This document shows positions 33,062 to 44,964 of a stretch of 64,000 nucleotides of DNA, in pieces. A model generated the notes under the pieces. It saw nothing but the letters and a program-made list of their open reading frames with translations. It was not told where the DNA came from and did not search any database. The position numbers were made by a program, and so were the translations under genes. This DNA is from Tenodera sinensis. Lineage: Eukaryota; Arthropoda; Insecta; Mantodea; Mantidae. Positions within the stretch are counted from its first letter, which is position 1, and each line of letters starts with the position of its first letter. The stretch lies in assembly GCA_030765045.1 (NCBI GenBank), contig CM060962.1:150381025-150445024 (forward strand), given 5' to 3'.

Positions 33062-34254
33062 CTGAGCTGCAAGCTGAAGATGAAGAAATTCAGAAATTAA
33101 AGAAAAATGCAAAACCTATCGTAGAAAACATGCCCGATGCTGTGAGAATATATAATGGTAAATTGTATAAGTTGCATGGTAGGTTTGAGCCAAAATGGAA
33201 AATCATGGTTCCAAAGTCTATACAGAAAATGTTAATTCTAGCATATCACAAAGCACTGGCCCACACAGGAAGTGAGCGGTTAACGTTAATAATAGGTGAA
33301 AGTTTCTATATAAAGCAACTTGCGCAAAAAGTGAGAATAGTATGTTCAACTTGTGAATTATGACAAAAGGCCAAGCCCTTCAATGTGAAATATCATATAG
33401 AACCACAGGCAATTATTAGAGACCGAAAGAATGCCTTAGTGACGGCCGACACACACGGGGAGATGCCCCGGGGACAATACGGTTGTAGATACATATTTGT
33501 ACTATATGATGTCTTCTCAAAGTTCGTAAAAATTTATCCCGTTAGGAATATAACAAGCAAAACTTGTGTAGGCAAGATCATAAATGAATACATTCCAAAA
33601 TATGGGCAAATAGAAGCCGTATTAACCGATAATGCTACAGTATATCGTAGCAAAATTTTCAGAGAAACTCTAAGTAGCCACCAGATAAAACTATATCATT
33701 GTTCTTATTATTTTCCTTCAGGGAATCCGACAGAGCGGATATTAAAAGAAATAGTGCTTACTCATAATAATCATCGAAACTGGGTAAAGTATTGTCCCAT
33801 CATAGAGAAAATTATTAATAATACTGTAAATACTACAACTGGTTTTGCACCGATACAGATAATGCAGGGAATTGACCCTGAACCCATTTTTAAAAATACT
33901 CCAAGAACGATTGAGGGAAGTCAGCCATTATCAGAGGAACACAGGGCTAAGATCGTTTTTGACAGATTGCAAGAAAAAGCGGAAAAGAGGAAATCAAAAA
34001 TCAAGAAACGTAAACATAAATGGAATCCTCAGGTAGGAGATCTAGTCCTCGCCAGGGATTATAAGTTATCCAGTGTGTTAAGGGGGAGAAGTCATAGATT
34101 AGAATTATTATATAAAGGTCCGGTAATGATTACTGAGAAATTCGGAGAGCATACTTATGAATTAGTAGACTTAAAAACAAACAAATCGATTGGGAGATGG
34201 CATAAGCAGCTAATAAGACCGTATCGAAATTCCTCAAATAGTATGGAAAAGTAA
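33062..34254 (+). pseudogene. Gypsy pol: integrase
   Basis: This continues pol in a shifted frame. The zinc module is legible as AYHKALAHTG...IVCSTCEL, where TGA at 33361-33363 replaces a codon right after CEL. The catalytic core has VTADTHGEMPRGQYG (D), AVLTDNATVYRS (D) and SGNPTERILKEI (E). A GPY/F-type end follows (YKGPVMITEKFGEHTYELV, WHKQLIRPYR). The 33385-34254 part is open over 289 codons. Domain order RT-RNase H-integrase confirms Ty3/gypsy. Confidence 0.92.
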
Positions 34255-34827
34255 GAAAAGAAATGGTGAGAAGTTAGTTGAAAGAATGGTTGGATCATGA
34301 AAATGAGGGCCTAATTGGTTCTATGTAAACTTGTAAATAACTGTAAGAATAACGTAATTAATATTAAGGAAAGTGAATATATCGGGGAAAAAAAAAAACA
34401 AAAAAAAAAAAAAAAACAAAAAAAAAACAGTGAAGTGGATAATGTGCGTGTGGAAACAAAAAAATTAAAAGTGAAACAAGCAGAACAATCCATAACCATA
34501 AAAGACTTTTGATAAAAATAATTATATAGAATCAGAAGATCAATGAAAGAAGAAACATGTAAAATAATATTAGATCACTATGTAGTATTAAAAATATAAC
34601 CCTATGTGTGTTGAGTGCTGATTTGTGTAATGTAAATATGTGAAGGGTATTATATATGTACAAGCTATGTCTTTAAGGATCTGAGTGTAACCCCTTTTAA
34701 GCATTTGTATGTAATTGACGAAAGATTTGCTGATCAATTGCGAAATTTTAACAAGAAAATGATTTTCGGGCAAGACATATACATTATCATATTCTTACAT
34801 AATATTATAATGTATATGGGGGGCATT
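34255..34827 (+). other. Gypsy 3' untranslated region and polypurine tract
   Basis: There is no env-like ORF. An A-rich stretch of AAAAAAC units lies at 34389-34429. The candidate polypurine tract is the GGGGGGCA run ending just before the LTR start at 34828. Confidence 0.7.
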
Positions 34828-35600
34828 TGTAGCAGGTTTTTTATAGCGCTTATGATATTCAAAAGATATCAAAGTTACAAAATCCATTAATAATCAAGAA
34901 TAACATTATATGTATTATGGGATAAGTTTCGCTAGCAAAGGGTTTAGAATATTGTACCACATGTGAAGTTGATGTCAGTCGGTAAATGCATTACCAGGAG
35001 TCATTAGCGAACGTACCCAAACAGATGGCTCATTAAGGTAAACGCGATACAATCAGTTTTGGCAAGGTAGAAAGTCTACCACATTAAGAAAAGGAACCTG
35101 CTATTGTATTTTAAAAAGTATTGGGAACCCGAGGGGTTTCGACACAGGGCAAAGTCTTCACTTAATTGAAGAGAGGGACATTATAGATGTTTTGGGAAGC
35201 TGAAAGAATTATTACTGACGGACAGTAGGTCAGAGAGAGACATCTTTCCAAACGAGCTACACATGTGAGCAACACACGGTGAAAGTTCGATACGGCAGTT
35301 TACAATGAGTTAGCCGAATACCATTTTTCGTAACTAATATACTCGTCAACCAGATATACTTATCATATTCACGACTAATACTTATTCCAACAGTTACGTC
35401 AGTCCGCATATTTCTAGCATTTATTTAAAATTGCTCAGCACGTCTTAAACGTTTAATAAACAAATAAAGTGTTCTACCAAAACTACAATGTCGCTCTCTG
35501 TGATCACCACGGATCCCAGAGATTAAGACTTATGTGTGAGCAGCCGTAGGCACCAATAATAAGAAGCAGTCAATTAATCAAGTGACATAAAATTGCTTCA
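34828..35600 (+). repeat. Gypsy 3' LTR, uninterrupted
   Basis: 773 bp, TGTAGCAGG...TTGCTTCA. It shares the 5' LTR sequence with scattered substitutions and one-base length differences in T runs. It carries the empty target CACCAATAATAAGAAGC for the DNA transposon that split the other LTR. Confidence 0.95.
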
Positions 35601-35990
35601 CCTGACAGAAGAAGTTAAGAAAAGTGATATTCCAGCTAGTGTTCTAAAATTATTGGCATTAGAGACAATCCATACTAGATTTCCGGAACACGAATGGCTC
35701 CATATTTATACTGATGGATCACTGATACCAAACCGAGATGAAGCAGGGGTGGAGTCACCTCTTTTCCTATTACAAATCTTTAAGTTATGGAACTACAAAC
35801 TTTGATGGCGAAATTGAAGCAATTCGAATGGCCAAAATGTAAAACAAAAGGAATAGAAGTAACATTTTCTCTGAAGAACATCTTACTGTCAGCATTAATT
35901 TCAAAAAATAAGAATGGTATAAAGTCATGGACACACTTACAAACTGAAGTATGAGTGTTGGCGACATGCAATTATGTCCTCAGAATACAG
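35601..35990 (+). pseudogene. LINE copy 2, segment c: RNase H start
   Basis: This directly continues segment b across the gypsy insertion: LTEEVKKSDIPASVLKLLAL, then HIYTDGSLIPN (RNase H catalytic D) and, after a frameshift, DGEIEAI. Beyond about 35830 the homology with the sister LINE becomes illegible, so the 3' end is approximate. Confidence 0.78.
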
Positions 35991-36074
35991 ATTGCTTAGA
36001 CTTCAATAGAAAAGTGAATAAGCAATAGAAAAGTAGCCTGTCCTGTTTGAGCATCCTATCTACCTTCCTGCTGA

Positions 36075-36259
36075 CAGTTCATTTTATTGATTTTGCATCC
36101 AATTTTAAAAATTCATCCAAAACAACATTTCTCTTAGTGATGACTATACATAGCATGGTATAAGCAATTCCTAAGTCTGAAGCGATTTGAGTTTTCCACC
36201 TCTCGAATGAATTTTACTTTCTGATCTAGTGTATAACATTTCCTTTTTCTGTTCTCCAT
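36075..36259 (-). pseudogene. Tigger/pogo-type transposase, N-terminal fragment
   Basis: The minus strand starts MENRKRKCYTLDQKVKFIRE and, after a frame change, continues SDLGIAYTMLC and ITKRNVVLDEFLK. This is the first helix-turn-helix of CENP-B/Tigger proteins (KR...T..KKV..I..VE.G.....A...GI...T...I...R). Only about 60 residues remain, and no catalytic core or inverted repeats were found. Confidence 0.65.
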
Positions 36260-36763
36260 GGCTGATTAAAAGCAACTGAGAACTGAAAGACAACTGCTGT
36301 TCAACATTAAACACCAGATACCAAACATTTTTATCTTTAATTTTCATTTGTTACTACAATATTATTGCACTGGAAGGTGCCGGCTCTACCAGCAAACGAC
36401 TTTGTCTTTTGGTTCCATGGCTGAAAGCCACCTGCTAGCTTGCATCTTTGCCAACAGAGATAAGGAAAATATACTTCGAGTTTCTTTTAAGATAGCATAT
36501 ATCGTATGTTCATTATAATTATGTAAAACACACTTGTATTTCACCAAAATTTAATATGTATAACAACAAATTACATATAAATGCTTTGTGTATAAATAAG
36601 GTTCCATTAACACGTTTTTAAATTACATTTTAGCGGGACCTACAAAAAATTTCATATAAATACAAATTACTTAGAACTGGACTACATAGAAAAGCAGGTT
36701 CAACTGCATATCAAACAAATATAATTACAAGCAACAGAATTAAAATTCCTAATAGAAAATAAG
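36260..36763. other. Non-coding, no gene seen
   Basis: AT-rich spacer. The last 13 bases (36751-36763) are the left target duplication of the next SINE. Confidence 0.3.
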
Positions 36764-37108
36764 GGTCATTTCCTTAGCACGGTGGTAGCACTGCTGCTTA
36801 CGAAGCAGGAGATCCAGGTTCGATTCCCAGTACCGGCATAGGCATTTTCTCCTAAAGGGAGACCTGGTCTGGGCTGCACTCAGCCTCGTTAGGTCCCTGA
36901 GGGACCAATTGAGGAGCTACTTGATCGAAAAGTAGCAATCCCTGGTTGCAATGATCACGTAACCGGCTGCAAGGGACAGGGGCACTGACCACATCCCACC
37001 TTCAGAATTGCACCCCATTCATTATGCCTGTGATGGGCAAAGGTGGGGGACACAGTGGTAGGGCGGTAGGCCTTGGCCCAGAAAGGGCTGTTGCACCTTG
37101 GGATTATT
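36764..37108 (+). repeat. tRNA-derived SINE, 345 bp, with TSD
   Basis: The A-box-like TTAGCACGGTGGTAGC and B box AGGTTCGATTCC are spaced as in a tRNA. The anticodon loop region TTACGAA suggests an Arg(ACG) tRNA ancestor. A long non-tRNA body ends TTGGGATTATT. Flanking AATAGAAAATAAG (36751-36763) and AATGGAAAATAAG (37109-37121) form a 13-bp duplication with one mismatch. Confidence 0.85.
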
Positions 37109-37829
37109 AATGGAAAATAAGTCTTCTCATATCTTAAAAATAATATACATTTTGCTAAAATTGCATACAACATGTGTGAGAACATGGGTTAAGTTTCCAG
37201 GCATACACAACAATGCACCAGACAACAGGTAAAAATAGGCCACTTTTCTTGAAAGCAGCTATGGCACCAGAAAGTCAAGGCACAGTCCATTTGTACAGTT
37301 TTCTGTACTAAAATACCTGTGTGAGAAATCCAACTGTAAGTGGGCATGTAATAAAATACAAAATACCCAATCAGTACAAATGTAATAATTTTGTAGAGCA
37401 AATAAGATTGACAGAAAAAAATGTGACTAAGGAAAGTTAGCAAAGAGGCACGAGAAGGAGAATTTTGTGTCATGGCAAGAATAAATTTTTCTCAGACACG
37501 TCACACTGCGGATACACCTTAATGGGTTGAGATGCTGCGTGATACTTGTGACAAGATAAAACTGTGCAACTTCAATTCGATGTGGTGTTCATTGTGTCAA
37601 AAATAGCAAATTAGATACAGGAAAGATTCAACAAATATGGGGACGGGGCAATACTGAGTAGACGTATCAGAATACAGACAGTTGGACCTTCTTACCACAT
37701 CCATGTGGCGGTAAGTGTAGCAATGGGCAAGCAGTGGTGATAAAGTTATTATAAAAGAATCAACATATGAGTGCATTCATTCAAATTGAGCAGCTAGCCC
37801 AGGTCCAGAAAGTACCTCATTCTGGAGTG
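37109..37829. other. Non-coding, no gene seen
   Basis: No ORF, repeat or RNA gene is supported here. Confidence 0.3.
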
Positions 37830-38420
37830 AGTGTTTTGGGTTTAAGGGCCCGTCGACAACTTGGTCATTAGGGCCCCGAGTCCAAATGTAAAATTATGGA
37901 CGGTAAAAGGTTAATATATCACCCATAAAAAAAACTAAAGCTCTAAAGTTAAAATAGATAAAAGCAGCTAAACAACTATTAAAACGTTCCATTTAAAATG
38001 CTAAAAACTGAAACTTAAAATTGCTACAAAGTAAAAAACGCTAAAACGTTCAATAACGCAAAAATAATGCAATCTAAAAGGCTAAAATCTCTGAAATAAA
38101 ATAACCTTACACTTGCTTCATAAAATCAATTGTGGAACAAAACCGCAGCACTGTATTTACAGATACTGGGTCGTTGTCTAAAACTGACCACAGTGTAAGG
38201 CCCAGGCCAACGGACTGGCGCTCACAAGCGTATCGCGGACAATCAAGAAGGACATGTGCGACGGAGATTGGAATATTACACGTTGTACAGACAGGCTCCG
38301 GATCACCACGCAAAAGGTGTCCATGCGTGGCTCGGGTATGACCTATCCTCAGGCGGGTTAAAACCACTTCTTCCCGCCTAGAATTCCTGCAGCTGGTATG
38401 CCAGGGTTGTACCGTGTCCT
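37830..38420 (-). pseudogene. LINE 3'-end fragment with zinc knuckle
   Basis: Minus-strand residues from 38367 read MVLTRLRIGHTRATHGHLLR, then PVCTTCNIPISVAHVLLDC and PRYACER. R-L-R-x-GH-[TS]-x-x-TH followed by C-x2-C-x8-H-x4-C is the C-terminal region after RNase H in I/Jockey-type LINEs. The coding end is at 38107, and about 280 bp of likely 3' UTR extends to near 37830. It belongs to a different family from the LINEs at 6.6 and 20.5 kb. Confidence 0.75.
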
Positions 38421-39324
38421 TGATTGTCCGACCTCATCCTGGATTCTTCAAGAAGAGATCTCAGGCAATCCTAGAACAACCTCAAAACCAGATAACTTGT
38501 TGCTAGCTCTCACCCACGTCTTGTACAGTTTTGACTGTCACCAAAAGTGTGAGGCGATGAAAGGACCATCTTAAGCTGTGAGATATTGTATTATAAAGTG
38601 TGCCACTTTTCAATATATTGTGAATCAAAAACGTAAAGATTTTACAGGATAACTCGCTTTACTTTTGTAATCCATGGACAAAAGTTTTAGATAAATCAGA
38701 GATATGGTCAAATTTTGTGAAACCTTATGGGATTTGACATGCAATGACTCAAAAGTGTTATCCTATTCTGTTTACAATAAACGGCATACATTAAAATTCA
38801 CTACTCTATTTTGTTTGCTCTTAAGGTTTCGATTTCCAAGCCTGCAACTAGACATCTAGTAAAGACTATAGCTCATAGCCAACACATGACAAAGTCATCC
38901 ATTTGCGTGCTTCAGGAAGCTTCCCATTTGCAAAACATATATTTTAATTTTGTTTTTCTAATTCTAATTATATACCTTGCTTACTGTGACCCCCCCCCCC
39001 CCCCCCACACACACACAAACACACAGGAGGATTTTTCACAACATCAAACATTTTCTTCCATTTAATTGTTTTGTTAGCACACTTTAACTTACTATTGTGT
39101 AAATATTCCAGAGTAAATAAGATACCACTGACATGTACTTTCATGTAAAAGATCACCATTCTGACAAAGAGTAAAAGATTGTAAATATGAAGCACTGATT
39201 ATTTCATCAAATGTGCATAACATGGATTTCTGATGTAATCTACACCCTTGCTTTACATTCTTTCAGAGTTGGCTGATCTCACTGCAGGATTCACAGATTG
39301 AAGAGGAATGATATGAACACCTAC
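38421..39324. other. Non-coding, with poly(C)/CA tract
   Basis: C17 at 38990-39006 is followed by ACACACACACAAACACACA. Nothing else is recognised. The stretch is intron 3' of the FKBP exon at 39325. Confidence 0.5.
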
Positions 39325-39475
39325 CTGTATCAAACTCTGTGAAGCTTACAACTTTCTTGTACATTTTTATCGCTAAATTGTAATTCCCTGCCTTGTAGTA
39401 GGTTGTACCCTTTTCTTTGAATAACCTAGCCTGTTCTAACTTTTCAGTACTATCAAGGGCCCAGCTCTCTTTTGC
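39325..39475 (-). CDS. Fkbp59: FKBP59/FKBP4-like co-chaperone exon, start of TPR domain
   Basis: The minus strand is bounded by TTTGTTCACAG at the 5' side and G|GTAGGTGTT at the 3' side, good splice sites. The 151-bp exon reads AKESWALDSTEKLEQARLFK, then EKGTTYYKAGNYNLAIKMYK and KVVSFTEFDT. In FKBP4/FKBP5/FKBP59 proteins the sequence FEKAKESW joins the second FKBP domain to the first TPR repeat, and KEKGT-x-Y-[FY]-K starts TPR1. These proteins are peptidyl-prolyl isomerase-like Hsp90 partners in steroid receptor and other complexes; the TPR binds the Hsp90 C-terminus. The partner exon is 60731-60978, phase 0 between them. The following exon lies outside the window. Confidence 0.93.
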
Positions 39476-42400
39476 CTGTGAACAAATTAAACATTCATTA
39501 CTTCACGTGGGTAATACAATAGAGGCATCCTTGCAAAGCTTTAACATCCCTAAAATATAACTATTTTGAGTTATATATGTATTCATATATTTTAAATCAA
39601 GAGAATTGACAGAGGTTGTTACAATTTAGGAAAAGTTGACATAAGCCACACTGATCACATGTTGAATATTGTTAGAATTTTGCAAGAATTCTGCAAAACT
39701 CAAAATTTACTAAAAGAGAAGTTTACCAAAACTAATGGTATGACATGATATACAATGTTCTATTGTGATTTCTGTTTACAGTAAACCAGATGTTCTAATA
39801 ACAATCACAGAATTTGATCTCTTGACAATAATTTTTATTTGAATCAGTGCAATTTTTCAGCAGCTATTTTAAAGGATTGGTTGTCATTGCAAGCAAAGGC
39901 ATGGAGTCAGATATTTTGTACTACAAAGATTAAACAACCTGTTAAATCTTGATATGAACATAGTACCATAAAGCATTTTAATGTACAGAGAAATTCTCCG
40001 TTTTTACCTTTATGAATGATATAAGAGCTTTTAGCAAAAACAAACAGTCCCAAAAATTCAATATGGTGTTTTTTGTACCATACTGTGGTAATGCCTGGTG
40101 GGCATGTACAGAACCAGCTATTATATCAAATACCACAGCCTGAAAGATACAAACCCTGAAATATGAGTTCAGCTAAAACAACTGTTGTCCACAGTATTTT
40201 TAGTAAAAATAACCATTGTCCAGTATTTTAAGCAGAAATAACCATTATTCAAAGTATCTTAAGCAAAAGTAACTATTCCACAGTATGGTAAATTTTAATT
40301 TATTTATTTCTGCTTGAAAATGTAAGCATTATTAGATTGACACAGTTATAAAAAAATTAATACCTGATATGTTGTGTTGATAGGTTTATTATCCACTTTT
40401 ATTCCTTAGTTAATGCAACTATGTTTCCTTATTTGTTAATTTTTATAATTCCTGACCAATCAAAAAGAATGAAATTTCAAAGCCCTTACATAGTGACCAG
40501 CTCTTAAAAGATTTCATTACCACTTATGTCTATGTATTCCCCATATTTCTATTTTATCCACGTCAAAATGTGTAACAAAACCATTCCTACAAAAGCCTAT
40601 CCAGATAACATGAAGTAGATAGAAAGCATTTGCAGGAATAGTATGTACAAGGGCAAATAGAGAAAGTTACCTTTCAATGCTCAGATTGTGTTTGCCAGTT
40701 AATTGGAAAACGCTTTAGATTGACACAGTTATAAAAAATTAATACCTGATATGTTGTGTTGACAGATTTATTATCCACTTTTATTCCTTAGTTAATGCAA
40801 CTATGTTTCCTTATTTGTTATTAATTATATTTATATATTTCAATCTGTATTTATGTCTAGAACATTGTCAAAAAAACATTAAAAATCTACATGGCTAACC
40901 TTAATGTTAAGTGTCAATTTGGAAAAAATGTTTAAAATCTATCCATAACTATAGAAAAAAAATCTGCTGTGCACTTGCAAGACTTTCTCTACTCTTGTGA
41001 AAACTATTCTTACAAATGCTTATTCCTTTAGGTATTTCATGTTAATCGAGATAAACATTTGCAGAAATTATCTTATTGCTAATTTTCTTGTAGGTGCATC
41101 GGGGATTATGGAAATAGAGTAAGCTTTAGGGGATAGTCAAATCTTTTAAGAACTGGTTGTTATGTGATGCCTTTCAAGTTCTGTTTCTCTCTGCATATCC
41201 AAAATGAACAATTTATTTGTATTTGAGAAAGGTACAAGTATTGGAAAATTCAGACAAATAACAAAAGTATATCCCAAAAAGAGTTCACACATAAAAAAGT
41301 TGTGTTTTGAAAATATCTACATTTTTTATGTAGTAGATTTTGTCTCTTGTCTCCTACAGTTTATCAGTTATGCAAAAGTCATCCAGAATTAAGAGGACTT
41401 CTAAGGACATTCCCAGAAAATTCAAGATAGACATTTTATTTATCATGAAAGACCTCAAACATGTGGCATTTTAATCAAAATAGCTTTAAGTGTTATAATA
41501 AGAGGAAAGAATATAAAATCAAACTATGTGAATAGCCATTCGGAGCACCGAAAATACAGTATTACAGTACAAAAGTATTGTTTTTGTCCCAATCCTCTCA
41601 CAACCCTATCTAGGTAATATGTGACAATAAGTACAATATAAGTAATTAAAATAAAGGCAAGCTATACCTTATCTAATGCCAGTAAATATTTGTACACCAC
41701 ACGGCAAAGTATCCTTAACCAAGAGGGAATCTCCTTATGTCAGAAATGTCAGTATGATTGTGACAGCTACCCAGACAATAGTACCGGAAAAGCTAAAACT
41801 ATACCTCTAATGCTGGAAATTAAGTCCTTCCTGTTACTTGCTCTTCACGGCAAGAAGTTTCACCTCTGCGCTTACTTAGGGATCTGAAGTATTACTTGAA
41901 TAATCTGCACTTTAACTGATCATGAGCTCATAGTATTACCCTGTAACATCAGACCTCCCCTTATCTATGCCCAATAATGGATAGTATGAATAAAAATTGA
42001 GTTAACATCTAAATCAAAGTGTGCAAGTGGATGGAGAGGAATGACATAAGCTCACTTTTCATGTGAATAAAACTTCTAGTTGAGTAGAATGTCAGACTCA
42101 GTTTGATCAAGCACCAGTTTCGGGTGCCTAGTAATTGCACCATCCAGCTGAAATCACGTTTTGTTAATCCCAAACATTTAAAACAGCAGCTCATGGAGGA
42201 CATATATATCTGTCTTACAGGAACAATTTTCTTCTAGATGATAGGTGAGGTGATTTACCCACAGCGTAATTGGTATCTCTGATGTATAAGTTAGTTTGCT
42301 AATCAGCCTTTGCTAGAAATTAAGAATGGGACCAGAGGAAAACCCTGAGCTTCAGTCAGCATTCGTGGATTTATTTAAGACATATCCAACACTACGGGCA

Positions 42401-42867
42401 AAAGGAGAATTATGCCACACACCAGAAACAAGAAATCACACGAGTTAATTAAAATAAAAATGTATTAACCTCACAGTTTAATATAATGCTCAGTGAGCAG
42501 CAAATTGCAAAAAAAGATAGAACACATTGAGACAGAATATTATAAGACCTCAAAAGAAAATCATTTATGTAAATATTTATTGAAAATGTAATTTATTTTT
42601 GGTGTTGATACGAGTTAGTTGAGTAACGAAAACGTGTTGCTATTGTTCATTGTTAAAAAAAAAATTAAGTTTGTTTAAAGACGTCATAAATATTTCCATA
42701 TTTAAATTTAATATATATGTATAAATAAAAGAATTATATGTGTTCAATATTGAAAGCGAAGGGAGAATAGCTAAAGATCGCTTCCCTAACAATACGGGAA
42801 CTATTTGATGAACGCATACACGGATGTACACAAAAAGAAGGTAGCATCATGTGATGTGGCGCTAGAA
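39476..42867. other. FKBP intron; contains a 110-bp duplication
   Basis: No gene was seen. A segment starting GATTGACACAGTTATAAA is present at 40335-40440 and again at 40716-40822 with about 95% identity, with fainter similarity beyond. ORFs here are short and without recognisable motifs. Confidence 0.55.
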
Positions 42868-43141
42868 TTTGTTAATAGCGTCTGTGTGCTTGATATGAGA
42901 AGACATGTTTTTATAGTGCTCTTGGATGTGAGTAGAAAATTGACTAAACTTTCATGAAGCTTTTGTTCTAAAGTTGTTAAAAAACTGGAAAGACTATCAA
43001 TATAATATAAATTGGTGTGACGAAAGTGTAAAGACGAGAAAAAATGTTAATAAAGTAATATATTATAGTGAAATAACATTGAGTGTTTATTCATTCCATC
43101 TAGTACCACGACCTGGGGTAGAAAAAGAATCTCATAGCTCA
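42868..43141 (+). repeat. Dispersed repeat, copy 2 of 2
   Basis: Homologous to 660-940 from GCGTCTGTGTGCTTGATATG through CATTCCATCTAGTACCACGA to TCTCATAGC. Same orientation as copy 1. Confidence 0.55.
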
Positions 43142-44964
43142 GCGCATACAAAGCAACATATAAAAACAGCACCAACATGAACAGCAGACCGAAGGCCAAT
43201 ACAGATTCCAAAAGAACAGGAAAAGAGTGCGTTGATTGAAAGAGAGGTTACTCTACCAAACGAGAATGCAAATGTTGGGGAAGGAGAAACTGAACAAGCT
43301 GAAGAAACAAACTTTAAAAGTTACTTTCATATTTTTAGTGCAAGCACAGGATTCCCCCCCCCCCCCCCCCCTCCCAATCTTTTCACTTTTGTTTCTTCTT
43401 GACATACAAATATATTTCCAATATCTAGATATGCTATCTCACACTTACTTGTGATAAATAGAATGCAACAGTCTTCTGAATTAAGTCTGTTTACCTTAAC
43501 ATAATCCATTTCAGTAATTCAAATCAAAATTTGAAATAAAGCTATTTTCATTGACTTAAAACTGAATTGGTATTTACCTGTATTGTTTCTGAAGTACAAT
43601 TAAGTAATTTCTTTCATAAGTAGGAATAGTAATGCATATAAAACTCATTAATTTATTTTTAAAAGATGTTCAGGCATGTCAAATTGAATATTTTGAAAGG
43701 ACAATTTCATCAAAAAGAATAAAACATTTCACTCACTGTTATACAAAGTGTGACGCCATCATCCACAAAAATTTCAAATGGCAATATATTAATATATTCT
43801 ATTATTTTTCCATTTTTTCACAAGTAGTTGACTTATTTAGCTGCATGAAGAATTTCACTTATTCATATAAAACATTTGGTTGCTATGGAAACAGTTTAAT
43901 TGTAAATGGGGGGCATGTTGAACACATTAAAATTAGAATTTCATTTGCTACAGGAGTTGTGTTAACTGTAGAGAAGTTTTGTAAAACAAGCCAACAATTT
44001 TCTGTTCATTGCTTAATGTACCATCTCTTGTTCCCCATATTCTCCTAAGCTAAGAAATGATTCATCAAGGGTTCAACATTCACCATGCTATATCAATGTC
44101 GTGATTTATTATGATCTCTGTTTTCCATTATTAACCTACATACTTTTTCCTTTTGTATGCATGTTTAAAATAGTATTTATTACCCAGTTTTACGAATATT
44201 TAATTAATAATTGACACCTTGCCAAATAAATTAAGAAAAACATTACTGCAAAAGTAAACCTTCCACATAATCACGTAATTATTTAGTCTAAGCAACAAAT
44301 ACAAATTGAATTACCTACAATTTAAATATTTGCAACAGTTTAAAAGCTATCTCAAAGTTATTGCAAGTTTTCAGTAGGCATTACTGGTTTCCTAACTCCA
44401 CTGGATGATCTACTCTTTGCTTCTACTTCGGCCATGCTTAGGACCTAATGGAACTGACTCACATTCAGTCAAACATTTCATAAATTTTAGTTCATCATTA
44501 ATCAGATATATATTTATTAATAAGGTTTTAAACCTTCTAGTCCCTTGCTGTAAACAGTGAATTAACTTTCTTCTTTACAGTATTCTATTTGTTAGCAACA
44601 ATAAAATAAGATCGCCATCTTCCTGTTCCTCTGAAAGAACTTCCACTGTTGACATTTTGCAAGAAACATCAACTTTTCTATACGTTCTATGGATGCATTG
44701 ATACACTGATCGCCTAATAGATGCACTTCCTAGGGAATCATAGTGGTCAGGTGTGGGATTCATGGCCATCGCTGCACTCATATGTTTGAACGTCACACCA
44801 CCAGGGAATCAAAGCTTTATCTGGTCAACTGAGGTGTGAGGATAAGCATGGAAAGTCCGTGTTACAGTATGTACAAAACTTCTGGAATTGTGACCCTGAC
44901 TGCCAACCCAGTTGCTAAACCAAAGGATCGTTTAATGTTTAAATTACTGGGAGTAAACAATATA
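43142..44964. other. FKBP intron, with poly(C)
   Basis: C18 at 43354-43371. No gene or further repeat was recognised. Short ORFs, for example 43632-44048, lack motifs and codon regularity. Confidence 0.4.

Larger units (their letters stand above)
25132..35600 (+). mobile_element. Ty3/gypsy LTR retrotransposon, nearly complete
   Basis: TG...CA long terminal repeats lie at 25132-28442 (interrupted by a DNA transposon) and 34828-35600. A 4-bp target duplication CCTG flanks the element at 25128-25131 and 35601-35604. Between them lie a primer-binding site, gag, a pol with protease, RT, RNase H and integrase, and a G-rich polypurine tract. There is no env. By eye the LTRs differ at roughly a dozen positions in 770 bp, so insertion was fairly recent. 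The reading frames already carry frameshifts and a stop. It lies inside LINE copy 2, whose frame rejoins as LHLTEEVKK. Confidence 0.95.
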
